DNA of 64,000 nucleotides from JANRIC01 sp033765345. GTDB taxonomy: Bacteria > Bacteroidota > Bacteroidia > Cytophagales > Microscillaceae. How positions within the stretch are numbered: position 1 is the first letter of the stretch; the number at the start of each line of letters is the position of its first letter. The position numbers and the translations under genes are program-made. Location: assembly GCA_033765345.1 (NCBI GenBank), contig JANRIC010000033.1, positions 52,972-116,971 of the forward strand, in the 5' to 3' direction. Positions 15,202-23,985 of the stretch are shown piece by piece. The notes under the pieces were generated by a model, which had not been told where the DNA came from, did no database searches, and worked only from the letters and a program-made list of their open reading frames with translations.

Positions 15202-16056
15202 TTAATCCTCTTTGACTCTTGGTCTTTTCCAACGTTTATGTGACCAAAGCCAATCGGAAGGTGCATCTAGGATTTGTTGTTCGGTAATTTGGATGTATCG
15301 CTCAATGATCTGATGGGAGTCTTTTTCGTAAGGAGGCTCACTGATAGTTTCAAAAGAAAGCTCATAATATCCGCGTTTGATCCTTTTGAGCAAAGAAAAA
15401 ACTACAGGATACTTGAGCAAATAGGCTGTTTTCTCAATGCCGACATAAAAACCCGTGTCTTGATTCAGAAAGTTCGTCCAGTACATCGGTTCATTGGTGG
15501 GAGGGGCTTGATCCGCCGCAAAGCCGAAAATACAGACCTCATTCCGGCGATTACGCATTTCTTTGAGTGTATTGCCTATCGGGATAGGCCGCTGCCCTAG
15601 TCGGCTACGCATATACAGCATAAAATCATTGGCTTTTTTATTTTTAAGTGGTTTATACAGGGGATCCATCGGCTTACCCAAATGAATGGCACAACCCACC
15701 GAAACCCACTCCCAATTGCATTGGTGAGCACCACAAAGCAATACAGATTGCCCTCGCTCTAAATAATGTCGCATTACTTCAGGATTCGATACCCGAACCC
15801 TTTGGGATAATTCTTCTCTGGCAATACTATACGTGCTGATTGACTCGACCACTATATCACAGAGATTAAGATAAAAACCACGGGCAATTTGCCGAATCTC
15901 TTTTTCTGTTTTTTCGGGAAAAGACTTTCGGAGATTTTGCAGTACTACCTTTTTGCGATAGCCGAATACATAAAAGGTCAACAGGAATAAAAAATCCGAC
16001 ACACGATAGAGATACTTTAAAGGAATTCTGGAAAGCCCACGAATTAATACAATCAT
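15202..16056 (-). CDS. Lipid A biosynthesis-type acyltransferase (LpxL/HtrB family)
   Basis: 284 residues. An N-terminal membrane-associated helix (LSRIPLKYLYRVSDFLFLLTFYVFGYR) is followed by NLRKSFPEKTEKEI, typical of the family. The catalytic H-x4-E motif is H111-QCNW-E116 in LLCGAHQCNWEW, and the second block is GFAADQAPPTNEP with the FLNQDTGFYVGIEKTAYL acyl-binding region. It should acylate a Kdo-lipid A precursor or a related lipid at the inner membrane. The C-terminal DWLWSHKRWKR is also characteristic. Single gene, convergent with the secreted pair upstream. Confidence 0.9.
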   Translation of the reverse strand: MIVLIRGLSRIPLKYLYRVSDFLFLLTFYVFGYRKKVVLQNLRKSFPEKTEKEIRQIARGFYLNLCDIVVESISTYSIAREELSQRVRVSNPEVMRHYLERGQSVLLCGAHQCNWEWVSVGCAIHLGKPMDPLYKPLKNKKANDFMLYMRSRLGQRPIPIGNTLKEMRNRRNEVCIFGFAADQAPPTNEPMYWTNFLNQDTGFYVGIEKTAYLLKYPVVFSLLKRIKRGYYELSFETISEPPYEKDSHQIIERYIQITEQQILDAPSDWLWSHKRWKRPRVKED

Positions 16057-16127
16057 AAATTACAATATAGATTTTATACAATGATCGGTGTGGCCACAGA
16101 CAAAGCATGCTACTTCACCAAAACGCA

Positions 16128-16135
16128 CAAAAATA
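16128..16135 (-). promoter_or_regulatory. Possible -7 box of the acyltransferase gene
   Basis: CAAAAATA on the plus strand is TATTTTTG on the minus strand, 72 bp upstream of the acyltransferase start. Perfect core match, but no -33 element was confirmed. Confidence 0.3.
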
Positions 16136-16233
16136 CATAAAAAGCCTGGAGTACATAAAAAACCTGTGTGAATCGTATTAAAATCTATCAATATTTCGCC
16201 ACGCCGGAGTTTTCGGATGATCAAATCTTCCGG

Positions 16234-16241
16234 TATCTTTG
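16234..16241 (+). promoter_or_regulatory. Bacteroidota -7 box (TATCTTTG) before the DUF1295 gene
   Basis: Perfect TAnnTTTG 23 bp before ATG 16265. It lies inside the longer ORF version, which supports choosing the downstream ATG as the start. Confidence 0.5.
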
Positions 16242-16264
16242 CGCCTTACATCAAATCCCTTTGT

Positions 16265-17026
16265 ATGACAGTATCTTTTTTTTACAATTATATTGTGTTT
16301 CCCTGGATAGGGCTGGCGGTGATTACCTTTGTGTCGCTGTTTTTTGTCAGTGCGCCTTATGGCAGACACACCCGCGCTGGCTGGGGCATTCTGATCAATA
16401 ACCGACTGAGTTGGATTGTTATGGAAATTATCTCGCCCCTGACGTTGAGTTATTATTTTTTGACAGGTACTACGGAAAAAACTGCGGTGATGTGGATTTT
16501 TGTAGCACTGTGGTGGATTCATTATTTCAACCGTAGCTTGATTTTTCCTTTCAGGATTCGCTCCCAAAACAAACACGTACCAGTTCTGATTACTTTGTTG
16601 GCTATGTTTTTTAATTCGGTCAATGGATTTATCAACGGTTATTATCTGGGTACGCTAAGTCCGGCTTATGGTCTGGAGTGGTTGTATGATCCAAGGTTTA
16701 TTTTGGGTTTACTGCTTTTTCTGCTTGGATTTGCGATCAATCTTCAGTCCGATGAGATTTTGATGAACCTCCGTAAACCCGGCGAAACGGCATATAAAAT
16801 ACCTCAGGGAGGTTTTTATAGGTATGTTTCCAGCCCCAATTATATGGGAGAATGCATCGAGTGGATAGGATTTGCTGTCCTGACTTGGTCTTTGCCTGGA
16901 GCTGCTTTTGCCCTTTGGACAATCGCCAACCTAGCTCCCAGGGCTGTTTTTAATCATCGCTGGTATCTTGAGATGTTTGAGGATTATCCCAAAAATCGCA
17001 AAGCATTGATTCCTTTTATTGTTTGA
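16265..17026 (+). CDS. DUF1295 / 3-oxo-5-alpha-steroid 4-dehydrogenase-like membrane protein
   Basis: 254 residues from ATG 16265, with about six transmembrane helices and the conserved C-terminal signature GFYRYVSSPNYMGECIEWIGFA (here GG-FYRYVSSPNYMGE), shared by steroid 5-alpha reductases and isoprenylcysteine methyltransferase-like enzymes. The end KNRKALIPFIV is the canonical family terminus. It presumably reduces a double bond of a lipid-like substrate using NAD(P)H in the membrane; the physiological substrate in bacteria is unknown. An upstream ORF start at 16217 is rejected because a promoter box falls within it. Confidence 0.85.
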   Translation: MTVSFFYNYIVFPWIGLAVITFVSLFFVSAPYGRHTRAGWGILINNRLSWIVMEIISPLTLSYYFLTGTTEKTAVMWIFVALWWIHYFNRSLIFPFRIRSQNKHVPVLITLLAMFFNSVNGFINGYYLGTLSPAYGLEWLYDPRFILGLLLFLLGFAINLQSDEILMNLRKPGETAYKIPQGGFYRYVSSPNYMGECIEWIGFAVLTWSLPGAAFALWTIANLAPRAVFNHRWYLEMFEDYPKNRKALIPFIV

Positions 17027-17351
17027 AATAGGTGATAGTCAGGTTATTTAACGGTAAATTTATTAAAAACTGGGAATCGTGAGATGGGTGTCAGGTGTCA
17101 GCTTTTGTGTACCTGATAGCGAAGTATACGTGTTCACCGAAGATAAATAAAAAACTGAATCCTGGTTTTTTGAAAAGAGAATGAGGTAAATGTTAAATAT
17201 TCGACATCTTTGCGCTATCTTTAAGCCGACTACCTATTTATTTTGGAACACGGATTTTTACAGATAAATCTGTGTTTAATCCGTCAAATCCGTGTTTTGC
17301 CAAATAATAAAGGGTAAACTTGTTGATATCGGGTTTTCAAAAAATGAATAT

Positions 17352-17870
17352 ATGATTTTATCGGGAAAAGAAATTGAAAAAAGGCTAGGGAAAGACATCC
17401 AAATTGACCCTTACGACGCCAAACAACTAAACCCCAACAGCTATAACCTACGCCTACACGAGGATTTGCTGGTGTATGAACACCCGGTGTTGGATATGAA
17501 AAAGCCAAATAGTACCCAAAAGATTAGCATTCCACAAGATGGGCTGGTGCTGGAGCCCAATCGGCTTTATTTGGGGCGCACCATAGAGTATACCCAAACC
17601 GACAACCTGGTGCCGATGCTTGAGGGGCGTTCGTCGGTTGGAAGGCTGGGTTTGTTTGTACACGTGACGGCGGGTTTTGGAGATGTGGGATTTCGGGGCT
17701 TCTGGACTTTGGAGATTTTCTGTGTCCAACCCGTCAAAATTTATCCCGGAGTAGAAATTTGCCAATTGTATTATCACACCATTGATGGAGAATTTGAAAC
17801 CTATCAAAGCTCCAAATATCAAAATAATACCAGTGTACAGCCCAGTCTGATGTACAAAGACTTTGAGTAA
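17352..17870 (+). CDS. dcd: dCTP deaminase
   Basis: 172 residues from ATG 17352 (MILSGKEIEKRLG, the typical start; the upstream extension to 17292 is not conserved in kind). The motifs are LNPNSYNLRL, LEPNRLYLGRTIE, the substrate/active block EGRSSVGRLGLFVHVTAGFGDVGFRG and the catalytic Glu in FWTLEIFCV. It deaminates dCTP to dUTP for thymidylate synthesis (a bifunctional dUTP-forming variant cannot be excluded). The stop is one base before the start of the ACMSD gene, so the two form an operon although they belong to different pathways. Confidence 0.92.
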   Translation: MILSGKEIEKRLGKDIQIDPYDAKQLNPNSYNLRLHEDLLVYEHPVLDMKKPNSTQKISIPQDGLVLEPNRLYLGRTIEYTQTDNLVPMLEGRSSVGRLGLFVHVTAGFGDVGFRGFWTLEIFCVQPVKIYPGVEICQLYYHTIDGEFETYQSSKYQNNTSVQPSLMYKDFE

Positions 17871-17871
17871 T

Positions 17872-18921
17872 ATGCTAAAGATTGACATGCATACCCATAT
17901 CATCCCGTCTAAATTGCCCAGATTTGCAGATAAATTTGGGTACGGTGGTTTTGTATACTTGGATCACCACAAAGAAGGAAAGGCGCGTATGTTGATTGAT
18001 AATAAATTTTTTCGGGAAATCAAATCCAATTGTTGGAACGCCGGGCTAAGGATTGAGGAATATCAAGAATTCCATACACAGGTGCAGGTGATATGTACGA
18101 TCCCGGTGATGTTCAGCTATTGGGCCAAACCCGCTGATACGTGGGTAGTGGCTCAGTTTCTCAACGACCATATTGCCGAAACGGTAGATCAATATCCACA
18201 GCACTACATAGGTCTGGCTACCCTACCCATGCAAGATACAGAGCTGGCTATCAAGGAATTAGAGCGATGTAAACAGGATTTACATCTGGCAGGGATACAG
18301 ATTGGCTCCAATATCAATCAGCTGAACCTAAACGAACCGCAATTTTTTCCAATTTTTGAGGCTTGTCAGGATTTGGGCATGGCTGTATTGGTACACCCCT
18401 GGGATATGATGGGCAGAAAAGATATGGAAAAATACTGGCTTCCCTGGCTGGTGGGTATGCCTGCCGAAACAGCCAGGGCGATTGCCTCGATGATTTTTGG
18501 GGGAGTCTTGGAGAAGCTCCCTAAGCTTCGAGTGGCCTTTGCACACGCAGGAGGCTCATTTTTGGCTACCATTGGGCGTATCGAGCATGGTTTTTATTGC
18601 AGACCTGATCTGGTGGCTATTGATAACCCTGTCAATCCCCGTGATTATTTGGGGAGATTTTGGGTAGATTCTATCACCCACGATGTCGCTATGCTTAAAT
18701 ATGTAATTGGTTTGATAGGTTCGGATAAAGTAATGCTAGGCTCGGATTACCCCTTTCCTTTGGGGGATCTTGAGATCGGGAAGTTTATCGAAGAATCGGA
18801 CATACCTTCTCAGGACAAAGAGCACATATTTTATCAATCTACATTAGATTGGCTGCAATTGGATAAGAACCGATTTACAAGCCTTGATGAAAAGCCTATA
18901 CCTAAGCCCAACTTGGACTAA
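17872..18921 (+). CDS. 2-amino-3-carboxymuconate-6-semialdehyde decarboxylase (ACMSD) family amidohydrolase
   Basis: 349 residues from ATG 17872 (MLKIDMHTHIIP). A TTG at 17863 would overlap dcd and is not preferred. Zn ligands H7 and H9 (HTH), His of LVHPWDMMGR, His of VAFAHAGGS and Asp of LGSDYPFPLG are all present. The long blocks TIPVMFSYWAKPADT and KYWLPWLVGMPAETA are those of true ACMSD (kynurenine/nitrobenzoate branch) rather than a generic amidohydrolase. It decarboxylates ACMS to 2-aminomuconate semialdehyde, diverting flow from quinolinate. No other kynurenine genes are nearby. Its 3' end overlaps the convergent response regulator by a few bases. Confidence 0.9.
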   Translation: MLKIDMHTHIIPSKLPRFADKFGYGGFVYLDHHKEGKARMLIDNKFFREIKSNCWNAGLRIEEYQEFHTQVQVICTIPVMFSYWAKPADTWVVAQFLNDHIAETVDQYPQHYIGLATLPMQDTELAIKELERCKQDLHLAGIQIGSNINQLNLNEPQFFPIFEACQDLGMAVLVHPWDMMGRKDMEKYWLPWLVGMPAETARAIASMIFGGVLEKLPKLRVAFAHAGGSFLATIGRIEHGFYCRPDLVAIDNPVNPRDYLGRFWVDSITHDVAMLKYVIGLIGSDKVMLGSDYPFPLGDLEIGKFIEESDIPSQDKEHIFYQSTLDWLQLDKNRFTSLDEKPIPKPNLD

Positions 18922-19337
18922 CTTAGAGCTACTTTGGAATGTTTTTTCAGGATTTCTTCCAAAGCATCCACGGTCAAGGGTTTGGGTACAAAGTTAATTT
19001 GAATAAAATTGCTTTTCAGTTTACTTACTTCTTTCGTGTAAATGGCACAGGAGAGAATATAAACCGGGATTTCCTTATACAGGTGGATATTTAATTTTTC
19101 GTATTCCTGGATAAAAGCCCAGCCATCCATAATCGGCATGTGCAAATCAACAAAGATAATATCAGGCAATGTTTGTTTTTGCTTTCGGAGTAATTCACGA
19201 AGGTGTAAAATGGCAGCTTTTCCATTGGAGTAGGCTTCTACCTGCTTACCGAATTTGAGTTCGGTGACCAATCTGGAGTGAATGAGATTATCGATCTCGT
19301 TGTCATCTATAATGATAACTTTTTGAAACATTTCCAT
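18918..19337 (-). CDS. Single-domain response regulator (receiver only)
   Basis: 139 residues consisting of one CheY-like receiver. The acidic pair and loop are IIDDNEIDNLIHSRLV, the phospho-acceptor Asp is in IIFVDLHMPIMDGW, the Thr/Ser position is in YILSCAI and the lysine is in FVPKPLT. There is no output domain and no adjacent kinase. The IDDNEIDN-type start and 135-140 residue size match the large Bacteroidota group of stand-alone receivers. Close relative of the regulator at 23020-23433. Confidence 0.9.
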   Translation of the reverse strand: MEMFQKVIIIDDNEIDNLIHSRLVTELKFGKQVEAYSNGKAAILHLRELLRKQKQTLPDIIFVDLHMPIMDGWAFIQEYEKLNIHLYKEIPVYILSCAIYTKEVSKLKSNFIQINFVPKPLTVDALEEILKKHSKVALS

Positions 19338-19713
19338 AAGATTATGTTAGATTTGAAGTGTTCTTTATGCTTTACTTTGAAAGACAAAAATCAGGCAATG
19401 AAAGCCGATTTATAAAAACAATCAAGTTAACTAGCAGTAAGTGAACGAATTGAGGGGAAATTTTATTTTATCTTTCAAAAAAGATAAACATAATATTTTG
19501 GGAATTTATTTTTTTTTGAAACAAAATTCCCAGAAAAGGAATAAAGCCCCGGATTAAAATAAAGTCCCATAAATAATTTATCTCGAGCCTGTGGCATCGA
19601 GATATCATGAGCTAATTTGTACATTGTAAAAAAGATAAATATATTTACTTTTGTTAAGATATTTTTCGCTGTCCAAAAAGTATTTACCGAATAACATTAA
19701 ACAAATTTTTCCA
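19338..19713 (+). promoter_or_regulatory. Intergenic region with the lpdA promoter
   Basis: AT-rich 376 bp without a gene. It holds TTG at 19624-19626, a 19-nt spacer and TACTTTTG at 19646-19653, a full -33/-7 match to the Bacteroidota consensus. That gives a leader of about 55 nt before lpdA at 19714. I see nothing else supportable here. Confidence 0.6.
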
Positions 19714-21114
19714 ATGACATACGATGTTACAGTAATTGGCTCAGGCCCTGGGGGTTATGTAGCAGCCATTCGAGCTTCACAGTTGGGTTTTAAGACGGCT
19801 ATCGTCGAGAAAGATAGCACCCTGGGAGGTACCTGCCTGAACGTAGGGTGTATTCCTTCCAAAGCTTTGCTCGATTCCAGTGAACACTACCACAATGCCC
19901 TGCACACTTTCAAAACACACGGGATCGATATCGAGCAAGTACGTGTCAATATGCCTCAAATGATCCAAAGAAAAAATGAGGTAGTAAAGCAGAATGTAGA
20001 TGGGGTGGCATTTCTGATGAAAAAAAATAAGATAGACGTGTTTAAAGGGTGGGGGTCTTTTGTAGATAAAAATACCATCAAAATTGCATCGGAAGACGGT
20101 AGTTCTCAGCAAATCACTACCCGAAACACCATTATCGCTACTGGGTCGGTTCCTAGCGAATTGCCTAGTATGCGTACCGACAAACACCGGATTATCACCT
20201 CTACCGAAGCCTTAGAGATTAGCGAAGTACCTCCATCCATGATCATTATTGGTGCAGGCGTTATTTCCTCGGAGATGGGTTCTGTGTTTGCTCGTTTGGG
20301 CTGTAAAGTAACAATGATAGAATACCTGGATTCTATGATTCCTACCATGGACAAAACAATGGGCAAAGAATTGCAGAAGTCACTTAAGAAACTAGGCATG
20401 GATTTTCATTTTAATCATAAGGTTACTTCGGTGGTCAATCAAGGCGACCACGTTGTAGTCAGTGCTGAAAATAAAAATGGAGAAACGGTCAGCTTTGAAG
20501 CAGCGTATTGTTTGGTGGCTATTGGTCGGCGGCCTTTCACCGAAGGCTTGGGGCTAGAGAATATCGGGCTAAGCCCTGACAATCGTGGGCGAGTGGAAGT
20601 GAATGAACACCTGGAAACCTCTGTAAAAGGCGTTTATGCGATCGGAGACGTGATTAGAGGAGCTATGCTGGCTCACAAAGCAGAGGAAGAGGGGGTGTTT
20701 GTAGCAGAAACAATCGCTGGGCAAAAACCACACATGAATTACTTATTGATCCCCAATGTGGTCTATACCTGGCCTGAGGTGGCCAGTGTTGGTTACACCG
20801 AAGAAGAATTAAAAAATCAAGGTAGAGATTACAAGGTAGGTTCTTTTCCATTTAGAGCACTTGGCAGATCAAGAGCCAGTATGGATATAGATGGATTGGT
20901 GAAGATTTTGGCCGATAAAAACACGGATGAAATTCTGGGAATTCATATCATCGGAGCACGAGCGGCCGATATGATAGCTCAAGGAGTGGCTGTAATGGAA
21001 TTTAGAGCTTCTGCCGAAGACGTAGCCCGGATGTCACACGCTCACCCAACCTATATGGAGGCTGTCAAAGAAGCTTGTTTGGCGGCCACAGAAAATCGCC
21101 CGATTCACATGTAG
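19714..21114 (+). CDS. lpdA: Dihydrolipoyl dehydrogenase (E3)
   Basis: 466 residues from ATG 19714 (MTYDVTVIGSGPGGY); the longer ORF from 19651 overlaps the promoter and is rejected. It has FAD motif GSGPGG, redox-active disulfide GGTCLNVGCIPSK, NAD motif IGAGVISSEMGSVFARLG, second FAD motif VYAIGDVIRG and the dimer-interface catalytic His-Glu in HAHPTYMEAVKEA. It reoxidises lipoamide in pyruvate and 2-oxoglutarate dehydrogenases and the glycine cleavage system. No E1/E2 genes are adjacent. A terminator follows at 21139-21166. Confidence 0.95.
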   Translation: MTYDVTVIGSGPGGYVAAIRASQLGFKTAIVEKDSTLGGTCLNVGCIPSKALLDSSEHYHNALHTFKTHGIDIEQVRVNMPQMIQRKNEVVKQNVDGVAFLMKKNKIDVFKGWGSFVDKNTIKIASEDGSSQQITTRNTIIATGSVPSELPSMRTDKHRIITSTEALEISEVPPSMIIIGAGVISSEMGSVFARLGCKVTMIEYLDSMIPTMDKTMGKELQKSLKKLGMDFHFNHKVTSVVNQGDHVVVSAENKNGETVSFEAAYCLVAIGRRPFTEGLGLENIGLSPDNRGRVEVNEHLETSVKGVYAIGDVIRGAMLAHKAEEEGVFVAETIAGQKPHMNYLLIPNVVYTWPEVASVGYTEEELKNQGRDYKVGSFPFRALGRSRASMDIDGLVKILADKNTDEILGIHIIGARAADMIAQGVAVMEFRASAEDVARMSHAHPTYMEAVKEACLAATENRPIHM

Positions 21115-21138
21115 AGATCAAAATATATCAGATTTTAC

Positions 21139-21166
21139 AAAACCCGGCAAAAACTGGGTTTTTATT
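21139..21166 (+). terminator. Rho-independent terminator after lpdA
   Basis: AAAACCC and GGGTTTT arms around a 10-nt loop, followed by T-rich sequence. Confidence 0.75.
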
Positions 21167-21324
21167 TTTCATAATTTATGTAAATTTTGCTAATTTTCAA
21201 ACTATTTATTACATTGCTTCAAGATTCGACTTTTTGACAATTATTGAATAAATACTACATTTATGTTGTCCTGTGATGATTCATCATTTTTAACCTTTTT
21301 TTTAATCTAATATAGAAAAAAAAG

Positions 21325-22779
21325 ATGGCAAAACTAAAAAATATCATAAAGCAACTTTCTGATAGTGACTATGAAAGCATTTACAATCAATTGATTGAAA
21401 GTAATGCTGAAAAATCAGCTTATTTACTAAAGTACATGCACCAAGAACAGCTCTCCGATAATAAGATTATGGAAGAGTTGAACGTAAATACCAATGCGTA
21501 TTATACCCTTCGCTCGAGATTAAATCAAAAAATTGAAGAGTATCTGCTTGAACAGATCGAAAGCCCTCGTACCGATTTGCTGAGAAAGGTGGCAAATATC
21601 AATGAAATCGTTTTTACTAAAAAAAGAACCATTGCTATCACCACGCTTAAAAAGTTGGAAAAAGAATTGATTGAGTACGACTTGTCAAATGAATTGATGT
21701 TGGTTTATAAAACTTTGAAAAAACTACACGTCAATACCCCTGAATATTATGATTATTCTACTTCCTACAACAAACACGTGACCTATACCTCTGACGTAGA
21801 CAGTGTAGAAAGTAAAATGGCCGAATATTTTAAAAAATACGGTGCGTTTAGTTTTACAGATAGCGAAAACGACAAGCTTGAGCTCGTCTTGATCAATCGT
21901 GAGATTATTCGGATTTGTAAAAAGTACGAGGAGGAAAAATTCCACCGCTTATACATTTACCAAAGTTGTGTCAATGTATTTCATCGCTTATTTGTAGAGG
22001 CCGAAGAAGAATTGATGGATGAAACCATCGAGCCCATCGAGGATATTTTTGCCAAGATGGAAAAAATATTCAATACCTATGACAAAGACTCGATTTATTT
22101 CCACCTAAGGGTAGTTTTGCAATTTCTGAGACTGGAATATTACAATCACTACCGCCTCTATCGCAAAGCTGAGAAGTATTTTGAAGAAGTAAACGATTCT
22201 ATCGGCAGCTTGCTTTCAAGCTACAATACCCACACTTACCCGGCTCGGTTTCTTTTTACCAAGCTAGAGCGTCAGAGTCGTTTGGGGCAACAAGAGACAC
22301 TCTACGAAGAAAATCTGGGTCTTTTCCATGATTTTGAGCCGGATATTCAAAATACACCGCAGTACGTGACTTATGTTACTTACCGGGCTATTTCACAGTT
22401 TTATGCCGAGAAGTATGATGAGGCAATTCGTTGGATCAACAAGTTGCTCAATGATGTGAGTCTGAAGAGGTTTCCTTATGTACACTTGGAAGTCAAACTA
22501 TTGCTGGCCATCCAGTATTGTATTGTCAAAGACAATGAGCTACTGACTCAGCTTACCAATAGTATTCAGCGACAAATTCGTATTTTGGGTAAAGAGACTT
22601 GTATCCACGTGGTTTTATTCATTAAGTTACTCAAAGTAGCTATTCAGACCAATCGCTCGGATAGAGAAACCAAAATTAGGATGTTTATTGAGAAGCTGAA
22701 AAAAACCAGCATGCCTACGGGATTTTGCTTGGTAAAATATGTACGATTGGACGATGACTTTGTCAGAAGAATTCTCTGA
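21325..22779 (+). CDS. Unrecognised 484-residue cytoplasmic protein, all-helical
   Basis: No signal peptide or membrane segment. The sequence is predominantly helical and charged. An N-terminal helix-turn-helix-like stretch (LSDNKIMEELNVNTNAYYTLRSRLNQKIEEYL) precedes TPR-like helical repeats (YFKKYGAFSFTDSENDKLELVLINREII, YVTYRAISQFYAEKYDEAIRWINKLL). It could be a regulator with a TPR sensor or scaffold. I do not recognise a named family, though proteins of this style are common in Bacteroidota. A strong terminator follows at 22808. ATG 21325 is preceded by a purine-rich AAAAAAAAG stretch. Confidence 0.7.
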   Translation: MAKLKNIIKQLSDSDYESIYNQLIESNAEKSAYLLKYMHQEQLSDNKIMEELNVNTNAYYTLRSRLNQKIEEYLLEQIESPRTDLLRKVANINEIVFTKKRTIAITTLKKLEKELIEYDLSNELMLVYKTLKKLHVNTPEYYDYSTSYNKHVTYTSDVDSVESKMAEYFKKYGAFSFTDSENDKLELVLINREIIRICKKYEEEKFHRLYIYQSCVNVFHRLFVEAEEELMDETIEPIEDIFAKMEKIFNTYDKDSIYFHLRVVLQFLRLEYYNHYRLYRKAEKYFEEVNDSIGSLLSSYNTHTYPARFLFTKLERQSRLGQQETLYEENLGLFHDFEPDIQNTPQYVTYVTYRAISQFYAEKYDEAIRWINKLLNDVSLKRFPYVHLEVKLLLAIQYCIVKDNELLTQLTNSIQRQIRILGKETCIHVVLFIKLLKVAIQTNRSDRETKIRMFIEKLKKTSMPTGFCLVKYVRLDDDFVRRIL

Positions 22780-22807
22780 TTTGATTCATATAAACCATCA
22801 AAAATAA

Positions 22808-22842
22808 GCCTTTAAACTTGTGCTTAAAGGCCTATATTTTTG
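22808..22842 (+). terminator. Rho-independent terminator after the 484-residue gene
   Basis: GCCTTTAA (22808-22815) and TTAAAGGC (22824-22831) with an 8-nt loop, then a T-rich tail. Confidence 0.75.
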
Positions 22843-22940
22843 ATTTTTATATTTTCATCTTCTTGATTACTTACTCAATGAGGGAAATAGGGGCAGTGAC
22901 ACCAAAATTATTATGAATTGAGGAATTGTATATAAATAGT

Positions 22941-22975
22941 ACAAAACAAAAAAGACCTGAAACCTGAGTTTCAGG
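22941..22975 (-). terminator. Terminator of the response regulator at 23020-23433
   Basis: CCTGAAAC (22956-22963), loop CTGA, GTTTCAGG (22968-22975). The plus-strand A-run just left of it becomes a T-run on the minus strand. Confidence 0.75.
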
Positions 22976-23019
22976 AAATTATTTAGAATTAATCCCTACA
23001 TTTTTATCCGATATAACAA

Positions 23020-23433
23020 TCAGATTTCCAAACCTTTAAGGCTTTCTTTGGTCAGCGGTTTATTGATATACTCCTTCACATTGGCATATCTTTTAGACTT
23101 TTTCACGTCTTTCGAGTTAATGGAAGAGGTGAGCATCACAATTTTACAGTGTTCTTTGATGTTAGAAGAAAGATTCTCAAATTCATCAAGAAATTGAAAT
23201 CCATCCATCAGCGGCATATCAATATCTAGAAAAATAATCTCCGGCATCAGCCCTTTATTGCCTGCGGCCTGGGCAATTTTTTCAGCATTTTTGAGAAACT
23301 CAATAGCACTGCGACCTCCGGTGTGAGTAAAGATATGATTACAAATGTTTGAAGACTCAATAATCTTTTGATTAATCAGATTATCAATCTCGTTGTCGTC
23401 AATTAACATTACAGCGTTATACTTAGGAGCCAT
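23020..23433 (-). CDS. Single-domain response regulator (receiver only)
   Basis: 137 residues from ATG 23433 (MAPKYNAVMLIDDNEIDN). The longer ORF to 23490 adds an unconserved segment. The motifs are the acidic pair in LIDDNEIDNLI, phospho-acceptor Asp in IIFLDIDMPLMDGF, Ser/Thr in VMLTSSI and Lys in YINKPLT. There is no output domain or linked kinase. It is a paralogue of 18918-19337: the shared NEIDNLI and MDG blocks suggest one subfamily. Confidence 0.9.
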   Translation of the reverse strand: MAPKYNAVMLIDDNEIDNLINQKIIESSNICNHIFTHTGGRSAIEFLKNAEKIAQAAGNKGLMPEIIFLDIDMPLMDGFQFLDEFENLSSNIKEHCKIVMLTSSINSKDVKKSKRYANVKEYINKPLTKESLKGLEI

Positions 23434-23985
23434 AGTAGTCTTTAATACAATTTTTATGGAGTACGTGTAACAAAATAAGTCCGTAAGCAAAATATATACT
23501 TTTTAGCACTTTCAAAAGTTCATGTAAGAAAAACTTTATTTAATCAATAAATGCTCAAATGAGATACCTTATTGCACTTTTTTTAAGGTAATTTTTTCTT
23601 TTATTGACGTACGATCGGGTTTAAATTCCGATTCTTTTTTAGCTTTTTTACTATTTTTCGTTTGTATGAATTCTTCTAATAGAGTTAAATATTTTTAAAT
23701 TCTTTCAGTGAATCTGCTATTCTATTTCGGTTTAGTAAGAAAAAACTAAAATAATTTCAAAAAGTTTTTCAGTTGGATAAATATTTTAAGATTATTTAAA
23801 GCTTTCTATCGTATTTTTCTTGAAAAACCAACTTCATCCCCCTGAAAACAATCTATTAAAAAAAGGCCCTTTTTTAAATGAAGCTCAAAAGAGCTGTATA
23901 GGTATACTTTCAAATTTACTCAAAAAAAATTAATCTATCAGGTCTTGTATCATGCAATTTTAAAGTGAATTGACATACGTAATTT
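23434..23985. other. Intergenic region without a recognised feature
   Basis: 552 bp, very AT-rich with many A and T tracts. I see no ORF of coding character, no tRNA and no convincing terminator. A promoter for the minus-strand regulator is expected near 23440-23500, but I found no clean consensus match. Confidence 0.5.
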
